A stretch of 16,758 bases of DNA from REEB506 sp049317545 (GTDB taxonomy: Bacteria; Pseudomonadota; Alphaproteobacteria; Caulobacterales; Aquidulcibacteraceae), in the NCBI GenBank assembly GCA_049317545.1, contig JBMOIB010000063.1:1-16758 (forward strand), in the 5' to 3' direction. Positions within the stretch are counted from its first letter, which is position 1. Each line of letters opens with the position of its first letter. The translations under genes and the position numbers were made by a program. The notes under the pieces were generated by a model. That model saw nothing but the letters and a program-made list of their open reading frames with translations. It did not search any database and had not been told where the DNA came from. This document shows positions 1 through 6,421 of the stretch, one piece after another.

Positions 1-1136
1 TTGCGGGTGCCGGACTTGAGGATGTCCATCGCCGGGAAGGTGCGCTTGTCGGCGACCTTCCGATCCAGGACGATTTCCGAGTTACCGGTGCCCTTGAATT
101 CTTCGAAGATGACTTCGTCCATCCGCGAACCGGTGTCGATCAGCGCGGTGGCGATGATGGTGAGCGAGCCGCCTTCCTCGAGGTTGCGCGCCGCGCCGAA
201 GAAGCGCTTCGGGCGCTGCAAAGCGTTGGCGTCGACGCCGCCGGTCAGCACCTTGCCGGAGGAGGGCACGACGGTGTTGTAGGCGCGGCCGAGGCGCGTG
301 ACGCTGTCCAAAAGGATCACGACGTCATGGCCATGTTCGGCCAGGCGCTTGGCCTTTTCGATCACCATTTCGGCGACCTGGACGTGGCGCGTGGCGGGCT
401 CGTCGAACGTCGAAGAAACGACCTCGCCCTTCACCGTACGCTGCATGTCGGTGACTTCTTCGGGGCGCTCGTCGATCAGCAGCACCATGAGGTAGACCTC
501 CGGGTGATTGGCCTCGATCGACTTGGCGATGTTCTGCAACAGCACCGTTTTGCCGGTCCGCGGCGGCGCGACGATGAGCGCGCGCTGGCCCTTGCCGATC
601 GGCGCCACGATGTCGATGACGCGGCCCGAGCGGTCCTTCAGCGTCGGATCTTCGATCTCCATCTTGAGGCGCTTGTTGGGATAAAGCGGCGTCAGATTGT
701 CGAAGTGCGTCTTGTGGCGAACGCGCTCGGGATCCTCGAAATTGATCGTATTGACCTTCACCAGCGCGAAATAGCGCTCGCCATCCTTGGGCGCGCGGAT
801 CTGGCCGTCGACGGTGTCGCCGGTCCGTAGGCCGAAGCGGCGGATCTGGGAGGGCGAGACGTAGATGTCGTCCGGACCCGGAAGGTAGTTGGATTGCGGC
901 GAGCGCAGGAAGCCGAAGCCGTCCACGAGGATCTCGATCACCCCGCCGCCGCCGATCTCGGCGCCGCGTTCGGCGAGCATCTTCAGGATCGCGAACATGA
1001 TCTCTTGCGAGCGCATGGTGTTCGCGTTCTCGACCCCCAAGCCTTCGGCGAAGGTCAAAAGCTCGGTCGGCGATTTGCGCTTCAGCTCCTGCAGCGTCAG
1101 CGAGGTCAGCCCCTCGAGGGCTTGTTGTTCGGTCAT
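1..1136 (-). CDS. rho: Transcription termination factor Rho (C-terminal end cut by window)
   Basis: Rho is the hexameric RNA-dependent ATPase that ends transcription by tracking along nascent RNA. Reading leftward from ATG at 1136 gives 378 codons open to the window edge, against about 420 aa for the family, so roughly 40 C-terminal residues lie outside. Visible in order: an N-terminal helical domain, the RNP1-like GFGFLRSP of the RNA-binding domain, a Walker A region (GKGQRALIVAPPRTGKT) near 562-597, the Walker B stretch VVILLDSVTRLGRAYN and the final motif DILKSGTR at the edge. An AGGAA ribosome-binding site lies about seven bases upstream. In many alphaproteobacteria rho directly follows hemE-hemH-hemJ. 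Here a divergent arsenic cassette separates it from hemJ, so it presumably has its own promoter in 1137-1469. Identity is certain; only the start codon is a choice. Confidence 0.97.
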   Translation of the reverse strand, partial: MTEQQALEGLTSLTLQELKRKSPTELLTFAEGLGVENANTMRSQEIMFAILKMLAERGAEIGGGGVIEILVDGFGFLRSPQSNYLPGPDDIYVSPSQIRRFGLRTGDTVDGQIRAPKDGERYFALVKVNTINFEDPERVRHKTHFDNLTPLYPNKRLKMEIEDPTLKDRSGRVIDIVAPIGKGQRALIVAPPRTGKTVLLQNIAKSIEANHPEVYLMVLLIDERPEEVTDMQRTVKGEVVSSTFDEPATRHVQVAEMVIEKAKRLAEHGHDVVILLDSVTRLGRAYNTVVPSSGKVLTGGVDANALQRPKRFFGAARNLEEGGSLTIIATALIDTGSRMDEVIFEEFKGTGNSEIVLDRKVADKRTFPAMDILKSGTR

Positions 1137-1299
1137 TGGCGGTTCCTGTCGGTTGAAATGGTCAAGCAGTCTCGATGGGGGTGGGGTCCCAGAAGTTCAG
1201 GCCGAGCGGGTCGACCGGAAGGACGGCGCGGGGCGCCGGAGGGGGACTTGCGACGGGGGGAGGTGGGAACTTGAGCGCCGTCGCGCGCCTGCATATGTC

Positions 1300-1316
1300 T
1301 GCGCTAACCCAGCGCA
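1300..1316. repeat. Small perfect hairpin in the rho leader region
   Basis: TGCGCT (1300-1305) and AGCGCA (1311-1316) pair perfectly around AACCC. The hairpin would sit about 165 bases upstream of the rho start codon if transcription begins further right. There is no T-run, so it does not look like a terminator. Confidence 0.4.
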
Positions 1317-1326
1317 ATCATATTCG

Positions 1327-1339
1327 GGGCGCCGCCGTC
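1327..1339 (+). repeat. Left arm of 13-bp inverted repeat flanking the ars cassette
   Basis: GGGCGCCGCCGTC at 1327-1339 is the exact reverse complement of 3675-3687. The two arms lie outside arsR and the second arsC, about 2.3 kb apart. No target-site duplication is evident beside either arm. Because the sequence is GC-only except for one base, chance similarity is possible. Confidence 0.5.
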
Positions 1340-1434
1340 AAGGGCGACGGGCCTCCCTAGGGCGCTTAGTTGGGGGCTGCACGGCCCTGCGCAAGAGGTC
1401 GATAGGCGGCAAGGCCATCCGCGAGCCGGGATCC

Positions 1435-1469
1435 TTGCCTCTATTCGTTAATCCTGCAATCATCGAAAT
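1435..1469 (+). promoter_or_regulatory. Candidate arsR promoter and operator, possibly giving a leaderless transcript
   Basis: TTGCCT at 1435-1440 (4 of 6 to a -35 box) lies 17 bases before AATCAT at 1458-1463 (4 of 6 to a -10 box). This would place the transcription start at about 1470, the A of the arsR ATG. The inverted half-sites TTCG (1444-1447) and CGAA (1464-1467) bracket the -10 box, as expected for an ArsR operator. Both boxes are weak matches, so this is an inference from position and symmetry. Confidence 0.35.
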
Positions 1470-1871
1470 ATGGAATCGACCGCAGCCATCGACGCCTTCG
1501 CCGCGCTCGCTCAGCCCACACGGCTGGCGGTGATCAAACTTTTGGTCTGGGCGGGGCCGCAGGGCATGGCCTCCGGGGAAATCGCCCGCGCCGCCGGCGC
1601 CCCGGCGAGCACGATGTCAGCCCACCTCGCTGTGCTGGCGCGGGCCGGACTGGTGACGTCCTGCCGCGACAGCCGGATCATCTATTACGCGGTCGACATG
1701 AGCGGCCTCTCCGCGCTTCTCAGTTATCTCGTCGAGGATTGCTGCCGCGGCCATCCTGAAATCTGCGCCCCATTGGTTCAGTCGGTCCAACGCGCCGCGT
1801 GCTGCGCGCCCGCCAACGCGACGATCGAAGATCAAGAGGCGCCAGGCGCGCCGCGTAGCGCAGTGGCCTGA
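1470..1871 (+). CDS. arsR: ArsR family arsenic-responsive repressor
   Basis: Small winged-helix repressor expected to bind its own promoter and release DNA when trivalent arsenic binds its cysteines. The 133-aa product starts AIDAFAALAQPTRLAVIKLL, the usual ArsR opening. Its recognition helix lies around residues 35-62 (SGEIARAAGAPASTMSAHL). Candidate As(III) ligands are Cys91, Cys92 and Cys99 (DCCRGHPEIC); this resembles the adjacent-cysteine site of the Acidithiobacillus-type ArsR rather than the ELCVCDL site of plasmid R773. A further Cys111-Cys112 pair follows. The start is well fixed: an in-frame TAA lies at 1449-1451, ATG 1470 is the first start after it, and no Shine-Dalgarno sequence precedes it. 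It heads the cassette arsR-arsC-aqpS-arsC; a 136-base gap follows before the next gene. Confidence 0.93.
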   Translation: MESTAAIDAFAALAQPTRLAVIKLLVWAGPQGMASGEIARAAGAPASTMSAHLAVLARAGLVTSCRDSRIIYYAVDMSGLSALLSYLVEDCCRGHPEICAPLVQSVQRAACCAPANATIEDQEAPGAPRSAVA

Positions 1872-2007
1872 ACATGCGTGCTGGAGACATCACCCCAGTC
1901 ACGCAGCGCGGGTCGCCTCCGTAAGTGCAGTTCCGTTGCATGCGATCCGGGCACGCGCCGCCAGATCGCACGGAAGGTGGAAGCGTATGGCGTACGAGGA
2001 GGGAACG
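1872..2007 (+). other. Gap between arsR and the first arsenate reductase gene
   Basis: This 136-base spacer is much longer than the other junctions in the cassette. It holds no recognisable gene or terminator. Its only clear signal is the strong ribosome-binding site GAGGAGGG at 1996-2003. A second promoter here cannot be excluded. Confidence 0.4.
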
Positions 2008-2547
2008 ATGGCCGAAAAGGGCTCCAAGGAAAACCCGTACAACGCCCTGTTTCTGTGCACGGGGAATTCCGCGCGCTCGATCCTGGCGGAAGCGATCATG
2101 AATAGGGTCGGCGCGCCGAAGTTCAGGGCGTTCAGCGCCGGATCGCTGCCCAAAGGGCAGGTGAATCCGCACTTGATCACGCTCCTGAAGAGCCTCAATT
2201 TCAAGACCGACGAATTCCGCTCCAAGAGCTGGGACGAATTCGCACGGGCTGGCGCGCCCGCGCTCGATTTCGTGTTCACGGTTTGCGACAACGCCGCCAA
2301 TGAGGTCTGTCCGATTTGGCCGGGAAAACCCATGACTGCGCATTGGGGGCTTCCCGATCCGGCCGCCGTTGAAGGTTCCCCGGCCGTCATTGCGCAAGCC
2401 TTCGCGGACACATTCCGCATGCTGCAGAACCGCATCACCATCTTTTGCGCGTTGCCGATTTCGAGCCTGGACAACCTCACCCTGCAAAAGCGGCTCGACG
2501 AAATCGGTCGCATGCAGCGCGATCCCAGCGCCGAAGGCGCGGCCTAA
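2008..2547 (+). CDS. arsC: Arsenate reductase, low-molecular-weight phosphatase fold
   Basis: Reduces arsenate to arsenite in the cytoplasm using a cysteine relay on the LMW protein tyrosine phosphatase fold. The 179-aa product has the P-loop CTGNSARS (CX5R, Cys17-Arg23) near the N terminus. The second and third relay cysteines are Cys93 and Cys101 (VCDNAANEVCPIWPG), followed by HWGLPDP, which holds the general-acid Asp. ATG 2008 is chosen because AGGAGG sits five bases before it. In-frame ATGs at 1936 and 1987 would add residues outside the conserved domain. The gene precedes the aquaglyceroporin gene by 17 bases. It is unrelated in fold to the second arsenate reductase at the end of the cassette. 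The reductant (thioredoxin, or glutathione with glutaredoxin) cannot be told from sequence alone. Confidence 0.95.
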   Translation: MAEKGSKENPYNALFLCTGNSARSILAEAIMNRVGAPKFRAFSAGSLPKGQVNPHLITLLKSLNFKTDEFRSKSWDEFARAGAPALDFVFTVCDNAANEVCPIWPGKPMTAHWGLPDPAAVEGSPAVIAQAFADTFRMLQNRITIFCALPISSLDNLTLQKRLDEIGRMQRDPSAEGAA

Positions 2548-2564
2548 AGCTCCCCGGGGGAAAC

Positions 2565-3236
2565 ATGAGCATCGGGTTGGGGCGGCGCCTGTTCGCGGAG
2601 GCGCTCGGATCGCTGATTTTGACGGGAACCGTGGTTGGTTCCGGCATCCTCGCGGCGAACCTCGCCGCGGGGAATGACGCGGTGGCGTTGCTCGGCAACA
2701 CCGCCGCGACCGCCGCGATCCTTTTCGTGCTGATCACCGCGTTGGGTCCGATCTCGGGGGCCCATTTCAATCCGGCCGTGACGCTCGTCATGGCGCTTCG
2801 GCGTGAGATCAGCCTCGTCGCAGCCATTCTCTACGTGCCGATCCAGGTTATCGGATGCATCGCGGGCGTTTGGCTCGCGCACGCCATGTTTGCGCTGCCG
2901 ATCATCCAAACCTCCACCCACGTTCGGGAGGGCGCCGCGCAAATTCTCAGCGAGGGCGTCGCGACGTTTGCGCTGGTCTTCACGATCCTCGCGGTCTCGC
3001 GCTGGCGGCCGCAGGCGATTCCAGCCGCGGTCGCGATGGTGATCACCGCCGGCTATTGGTGGACGGCGAGCACGTCCTTCGCCAATCCCGCCATCACAAT
3101 TGCGCGGGCGCTCACGGACACCTTTGCGGGCGTACGGCCCGCCGATGCGCCGGGCTTCATGCTCGGCCAGGTCGCAGGCGCTCTCGCAGCCTGGATCGTT
3201 TGGGCGGTTTTGAACCCGAAAGAGGAGGCGACATGA
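2565..3236 (+). CDS. aqpS: MIP-family aquaglyceroporin, arsenite channel (AqpS-like)
   Basis: Six-helix membrane channel of the aquaporin/glycerol facilitator family, 223 aa. Both pore motifs are present: HFNPAVT (Asn69-Pro70-Ala71) and FANPAIT (Asn174-Pro175-Ala176). The usual Arg straight after the second NPA, part of the selectivity filter, is Ile177 here, and the Asp typical of glycerol facilitators is missing too. Lying between two arsenate reductase genes, it is best read as a counterpart of Sinorhizobium meliloti AqpS, which lets arsenite made inside the cell flow out and replaces an ArsB or Acr3 pump. The ATG at 2565 follows GGGGGA; longer in-frame starts run back into the previous gene. 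The stop overlaps the next start by four bases (ATGA). Family certain; arsenite as substrate is inferred from context. Confidence 0.93.
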   Translation: MSIGLGRRLFAEALGSLILTGTVVGSGILAANLAAGNDAVALLGNTAATAAILFVLITALGPISGAHFNPAVTLVMALRREISLVAAILYVPIQVIGCIAGVWLAHAMFALPIIQTSTHVREGAAQILSEGVATFALVFTILAVSRWRPQAIPAAVAMVITAGYWWTASTSFANPAITIARALTDTFAGVRPADAPGFMLGQVAGALAAWIVWAVLNPKEEAT

Positions 3237-3664
3237 GCGCGTTTTTCCCGGTCGTGATCTTCCACAACCCCGAGTGCGGCACGTCGCGGAACGTCCTTCG
3301 GACGATCGAGGCGGCGGGCTATGCGCCAACGGTGCTCGAATATCTGACGCTCGGCTGGACGCGTCCGCAATTGCTGGCCTTGTTCGCGGCGGCGGGGCTC
3401 TCGGCGCGGGACGCGCTGCGGGAGACCAAATCGCCGGCGGCTGAGCTTGGCTTGCTTGATCCCGCGACGACCGAAACAGTCTTGCTCGACGCGATGGTCG
3501 CGCATCCGGTGCTCGTGAACCGGCCAATTGTCGCCACGCCGAAGGGCGTGCGGCTATGCCGACCCAGCGAAACCGTGCTGGACCTACTCGACCAGATGCC
3601 GCCGGGCCCGCTCTTCAAGGAAGACGGCGGGATGATCATCGACGCCGACGGGCGGCGCGTTTGA
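3233..3664 (+). CDS. arsC: Arsenate reductase, glutaredoxin-dependent (R773 ArsC type)
   Basis: Second arsenate reductase of the cassette, thioredoxin-fold ArsC type, 143 aa. It forms an arsenate thioester on a single cysteine that is resolved by glutathione and glutaredoxin. The catalytic motif is FHNPECGTSRN with Cys15. The Arg residues that bind arsenate in R773 ArsC have counterparts in LRETKSPAAELGL and in NRPIVATPKGVRLCRPSE. GAGGAGG at 3222-3228 precedes ATG 3233, and a four-base overlap with the channel gene points to coupled translation. YffB/Spx-like relatives share the fold, but the NRPIV..P.G.RLCRPSE block is specific to ArsC. The gene ends 31 bases before the convergent hemJ. Confidence 0.96.
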   Translation: MSAFFPVVIFHNPECGTSRNVLRTIEAAGYAPTVLEYLTLGWTRPQLLALFAAAGLSARDALRETKSPAAELGLLDPATTETVLLDAMVAHPVLVNRPIVATPKGVRLCRPSETVLDLLDQMPPGPLFKEDGGMIIDADGRRV

Positions 3665-3674
3665 CCGGTGGCGC

Positions 3675-3687
3675 GACGGCGGCGCCC
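3675..3687 (-). repeat. Right arm of 13-bp inverted repeat flanking the ars cassette
   Basis: GACGGCGGCGCCC at 3675-3687 is the exact reverse complement of 1327-1339. It lies in the 31-base gap between the convergent arsC and hemJ genes. A local 5-bp stem (GGCGC 3670-3674, GCGCC 3682-3686) could alternatively make it part of a weak hairpin between these genes; no T-run follows. Confidence 0.5.
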
Positions 3688-3695
3688 ATCCTCGC

Positions 3696-4136
3696 TCAGC
3701 TGAAGCGCGGTTCCAGCGTCGCGAGCAGCACGATCGCGATCGCCATGATGAACGGCAATTCGTTGAGCATGCGCCAGAAGCGCTCGGTGTGAGGGCGTTC
3801 GCCGCGCGCGAACTTCTTCCCGGCGCCGACCAGAAAGCCATGGACCGCCGTCATCAGCACGACGAGGCTGAGTTTGCCGATGAGCCACGGCTCCTTCAGC
3901 ATCCCGGAATCGAACACCACGACGAGGTAGGTTCCGAAGATCCAGGCCAGGACGAGCGCCGGCGTCAGGATAATCCGGGTGAGGCGACCAGCCGCTTCGG
4001 TCATTTTCCGGTCGAGCTCGCCGCCCGGGACCGCGCCGAACTGGTAGATGTAGAAGCGCGGCAGCATCAGCATGCCCGCCATCCAGGCGATCACCGCGAT
4101 GATGTGCAGTCCGCGGGCGAGGTCATAGGGAATCAT
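3696..4136 (-). CDS. hemJ: Protoporphyrinogen IX oxidase HemJ
   Basis: Integral membrane oxidase for the penultimate step of haem synthesis, protoporphyrinogen IX to protoporphyrin IX, using a b-type haem. The 146-aa product starts MIPYDLARGLHIIAVIAWMA, carrying the conserved early His (His11) that ligates haem in HemJ. Four hydrophobic helices follow, including KLSLVVLMTAVHGFLVGAGK with the conserved Lys. An upstream in-frame ATG at 4190 would add 18 polar residues inside hemH. ATG 4136 gives the family length and overlaps the hemH stop by one base (TGATG). It lies directly after hemE and hemH, so the three enzymes form a translationally coupled haem module. In relatives rho follows next; here the ars cassette intervenes. 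Confidence 0.93.
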   Translation of the reverse strand: MIPYDLARGLHIIAVIAWMAGMLMLPRFYIYQFGAVPGGELDRKMTEAAGRLTRIILTPALVLAWIFGTYLVVVFDSGMLKEPWLIGKLSLVVLMTAVHGFLVGAGKKFARGERPHTERFWRMLNELPFIMAIAIVLLATLEPRFS

Positions 4137-5194
4137 CAGGCTTGAGCCTCTTGCGGCGACATCGGGCACAGACCGAACGCGCGCGGGCAAATGCGTACGC
4201 CGGTTTCTGAATGCGCCCCGTACGGCGCCGCAAGCGCCTTGTCCACGAGTTCAGCGAGGGCGGCGATGAACCCGGATGAGGGGCCAAGCGCCGGCGCGCG
4301 GATGTAGAAGGGCACGTTCTTCTCGGCGGCCAGTTCGCCGTATTCGTGATCGAGCTCGACCAGCGTTTCGATGTGCTCGGAGACGAACGCGATCGGCGAC
4401 ACGATCACGCCGACCCCGTCTTCGCCCGCCCTGACGATCTCGGCCGGGGTGTCGGGGCCGATCCATTGCAGCGGGCCAACGCGGGACTGGTAGCAGACCT
4501 GATGGTCCCAATCGGCCGGCAGGAGAGGGCGGACGGCCTCGACGGTGCGTTCGACCTGCCATTGATAGGGATCGCCGCTGTCGATTGTGCGCTGTGGGAG
4601 GCCGTGGGCGGAGAACAGGACGCGCGGGCGCTCCGGTGAACCGGCGGCGCGCCAGGCGGAGAGGATCGCGTCGGCGTGCGCCTGGGCGAAGAGGGCGCCG
4701 GCCGGATAGCAGCAGATCGTGCGCGTCGGCTTGCGCCAGACTTTCGCCCACGCTTCGGCGGCGGAGGCCGTCGTGGTGGAGGAGAACTGCGGGTAGAGCG
4801 GCAAAAGGATCGCTTCCTCCGCGCCCCAGGCCGTCGCCGCCGCGGCGGCCTCGGCGGCGAACGGGCGCCAGTAACGCATGCCGATGAAGACCTTGAACGT
4901 CGCGACGGAATGATCGGCGAGCGCGGCTTCCAGGGCTTCGGCCTGTTTCGTGGTTTCCGGCACGATCGGCGAGCCGCCGCCCATCATGGCGTAGTTCGCC
5001 TGGGCGCTCTTGGTGCGGGTCGTGGAGATCAGCGCGGCGATGGCGGCGCGCATGGGCTGCGGCACGCTGATGATCCGCTTGTCGTTGAACAGATTGAAGA
5101 GAAACGGCCGCACGGCTTCCGGGCGGTCGGGACCGCCCAGATTGAACACCACGACCGCGATCTTCCGCCGGTTCGCCCCCGTTGCCGAACTCAC
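4136..5194 (-). CDS. hemH: Ferrochelatase
   Basis: Inserts ferrous iron into protoporphyrin IX, the last step of protohaem synthesis. The 352-aa product shows FNLGGPDRPEAVRPFLFNLF at the N terminus, the catalytic signature FSAHGLP (His197), the porphyrin-contact block CYQSRVGPLQWIGPDT and SEHIETLVELDHEYG with the conserved acidic residues. The C-terminal tail carries Cys336 and Cys343 (ICPRAFGLCP). Some alphaproteobacterial ferrochelatases, including the Caulobacter enzyme, hold a [2Fe-2S] cluster; whether these cysteines serve one here is inference. The start is GTG 5194, which overlaps the hemE stop by four bases (GTGA). The end overlaps hemJ by one base. Confidence 0.97.
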   Translation of the reverse strand: MSSATGANRRKIAVVVFNLGGPDRPEAVRPFLFNLFNDKRIISVPQPMRAAIAALISTTRTKSAQANYAMMGGGSPIVPETTKQAEALEAALADHSVATFKVFIGMRYWRPFAAEAAAAATAWGAEEAILLPLYPQFSSTTTASAAEAWAKVWRKPTRTICCYPAGALFAQAHADAILSAWRAAGSPERPRVLFSAHGLPQRTIDSGDPYQWQVERTVEAVRPLLPADWDHQVCYQSRVGPLQWIGPDTPAEIVRAGEDGVGVIVSPIAFVSEHIETLVELDHEYGELAAEKNVPFYIRAPALGPSSGFIAALAELVDKALAAPYGAHSETGVRICPRAFGLCPMSPQEAQA

Positions 5195-6246
5195 GCATCC
5201 CCCTTCACGAGCCGCACCAGCGTCTCGACGTTCGCGATCTTGGCGTCGGGCGTGATGCCGTGGCCGAGATTGAAGACATGGGGCGACCCTGCGAATCCGG
5301 CCAGCACTTCACGCACGCCGGCTTCAAGCGCCGCGCCACCGGCCACCAGGAGCTGGGGATCGAGATTGCCCTGAAGGGCCTGGCCGGGGCGGGCGAGCGC
5401 GCGGGCGAAGGACGGCGGGACGGCCGTATCGAGACCGAGACCATTGCACGGGACGGCGGCGGCGAAGGTCTGGAGAAGCGCGCCAGCCCCGCGCGGGAAG
5501 CAGACGATCGGCACGGTGACGTTTCGGGCGCGCAACGTCTCGACGAGCTTTCGGTTCGGACCCGCAACGACCCGATCGAACAGAGCGGGGGGCAGACCCT
5601 CGGCCCAGCTCTCGAAAATCTGGACGGCCTGGGCCCCGGCGGCCACTTGCGCGGCGAGGTGCTGGGCCGTCGCTTCGACCAAAAGGTCGAGGAGGGCGTC
5701 GACGTCGCCCGGACGTTGGTAGGCGGCGCGGCGGGCGCGGTCTTTGTCGCCGCCTTCGCCCTGCAGCATGTAGGTCGCCACCGTCCAGGGGGCGCCGGCG
5801 AAGCCGATCAGCGCTACTGACGGATCCAGGGCGCCGCGGATGCGCTCGACTGCCTCATAAACAGGGGCCAACCGCTGGACGGCCTTGGCCGGATCGTCGA
5901 ACCGCCAGTCGGTTTCATTGATCAGCGGATCGAGTTGCGGGCCTTCCCCTTCCACGAACCGGACCGAGCGCCCGAGCGCGTCGGGGACGACGAGGATGTC
6001 GGAGAACAGGATCGCAGCGTCCAACGGGAAGCGGCGCAAAGGCTGGAGCGTGGCTTCCACCGCCAGGGCAGGGGAATAGCAGAAGTCCAGAAAGGTCTTC
6101 GCCCGTGTGCGCAGCTCGCGATACTCGGGGAGGTACCGCCCAGCCTGACGCATGATCCAGATCGGCGGCCGATCCAGAACTTCGCCGTCCAAAGCCCTCA
6201 AATAGCGCGGCCGGTCTCCAGGTCCGCTCTTCGCAACAAGACTCAT
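5191..6246 (-). CDS. hemE: Uroporphyrinogen decarboxylase
   Basis: Cytoplasmic enzyme that removes four carboxyl groups from uroporphyrinogen III to give coproporphyrinogen III. The 351-aa product, of usual family length, contains the signature PIWIMRQAGRYLPEYRELR (Arg33 and Arg37 bind substrate carboxylates), FSDILVVPDALG with catalytic Asp83, GFAGAPWTVATYMLQG, and FNLGHGITPDA near the C terminus. ATG 6246 gives the standard N terminus. It is the first gene of the coupled hemE-hemH-hemJ run and diverges from the DUF299 gene across a 315-base gap. This gap is the position of the replication origin in several alphaproteobacteria. A weak promoter (TTGTCC and TACAAC, minus strand, 6301-6275) has a spacer of only 15 bases and is not claimed. 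Confidence 0.98.
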   Translation of the reverse strand: MSLVAKSGPGDRPRYLRALDGEVLDRPPIWIMRQAGRYLPEYRELRTRAKTFLDFCYSPALAVEATLQPLRRFPLDAAILFSDILVVPDALGRSVRFVEGEGPQLDPLINETDWRFDDPAKAVQRLAPVYEAVERIRGALDPSVALIGFAGAPWTVATYMLQGEGGDKDRARRAAYQRPGDVDALLDLLVEATAQHLAAQVAAGAQAVQIFESWAEGLPPALFDRVVAGPNRKLVETLRARNVTVPIVCFPRGAGALLQTFAAAVPCNGLGLDTAVPPSFARALARPGQALQGNLDPQLLVAGGAALEAGVREVLAGFAGSPHVFNLGHGITPDAKIANVETLVRLVKGDA

Positions 6247-6403
6247 GAATTTGGAATCCGAAAATAGGGCGGTGGTTGTAGGGCCGCGAAAACGGGGACA
6301 AATCGCTCTTCACACGCCATTCACAGGGCTGTCCAGGGCTTGACGAGGCGCCGGGTCAAAAAGAGCGGCCCGAGTCGCGGACTTGCTCAGATGGCCCCAA
6401 TGT

Positions 6404-6421
6404 CATGAACTCACATTCATG
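6404..6421. repeat. Perfect 6-bp inverted repeat CATGAA-N6-TTCATG
   Basis: CATGAA (6404-6409) and TTCATG (6416-6421) are perfect arms around CTCACA. The form suits a dimeric DNA-binding protein or part of an origin. It shares base 6421 with the next inverted repeat. Confidence 0.55.

Larger units (their letters stand above)
1137..1469. promoter_or_regulatory. Divergent intergenic region between rho and arsR
   Basis: This 333-base gap separates the rho and arsR start codons and must carry promoters for both directions. I see no gene in it. It holds a 6-bp perfect inverted repeat, TGCGCT-AACCC-AGCGCA (1300-1316), able to form a small hairpin in the rho leader. The 8-mer GCAATCAT occurs twice (1314-1321 and 1456-1463), each time close to ATTCG. 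One arm of a 13-bp inverted repeat that flanks the ars cassette lies at 1327-1339. No convincing sigma70 promoter for rho was found. Confidence 0.6.

Noticed and set aside
1317..1341. rho promoter on the minus strand with TTGACG (1341-1336) and TATGAT (1322-1317)
   Set aside because: Both boxes match 5 of 6 bases, but the spacer is only 13 bases, too short for a sigma70 promoter.
2544..3527. Open frame of 327 codons on the minus strand across the aquaporin and second arsC genes
   Set aside because: Low-complexity Arg-rich translation, no homology, and antisense to two clear genes.
3667..3690. Bidirectional terminator between arsC and hemJ
   Set aside because: Only a 5-bp stem with a 7-base loop and no T-run on either strand.
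6275..6301. hemE promoter on the minus strand, TTGTCC and TACAAC
   Set aside because: Each box matches only 4 of 6 and the spacer is 15 bases; not distinct from chance.
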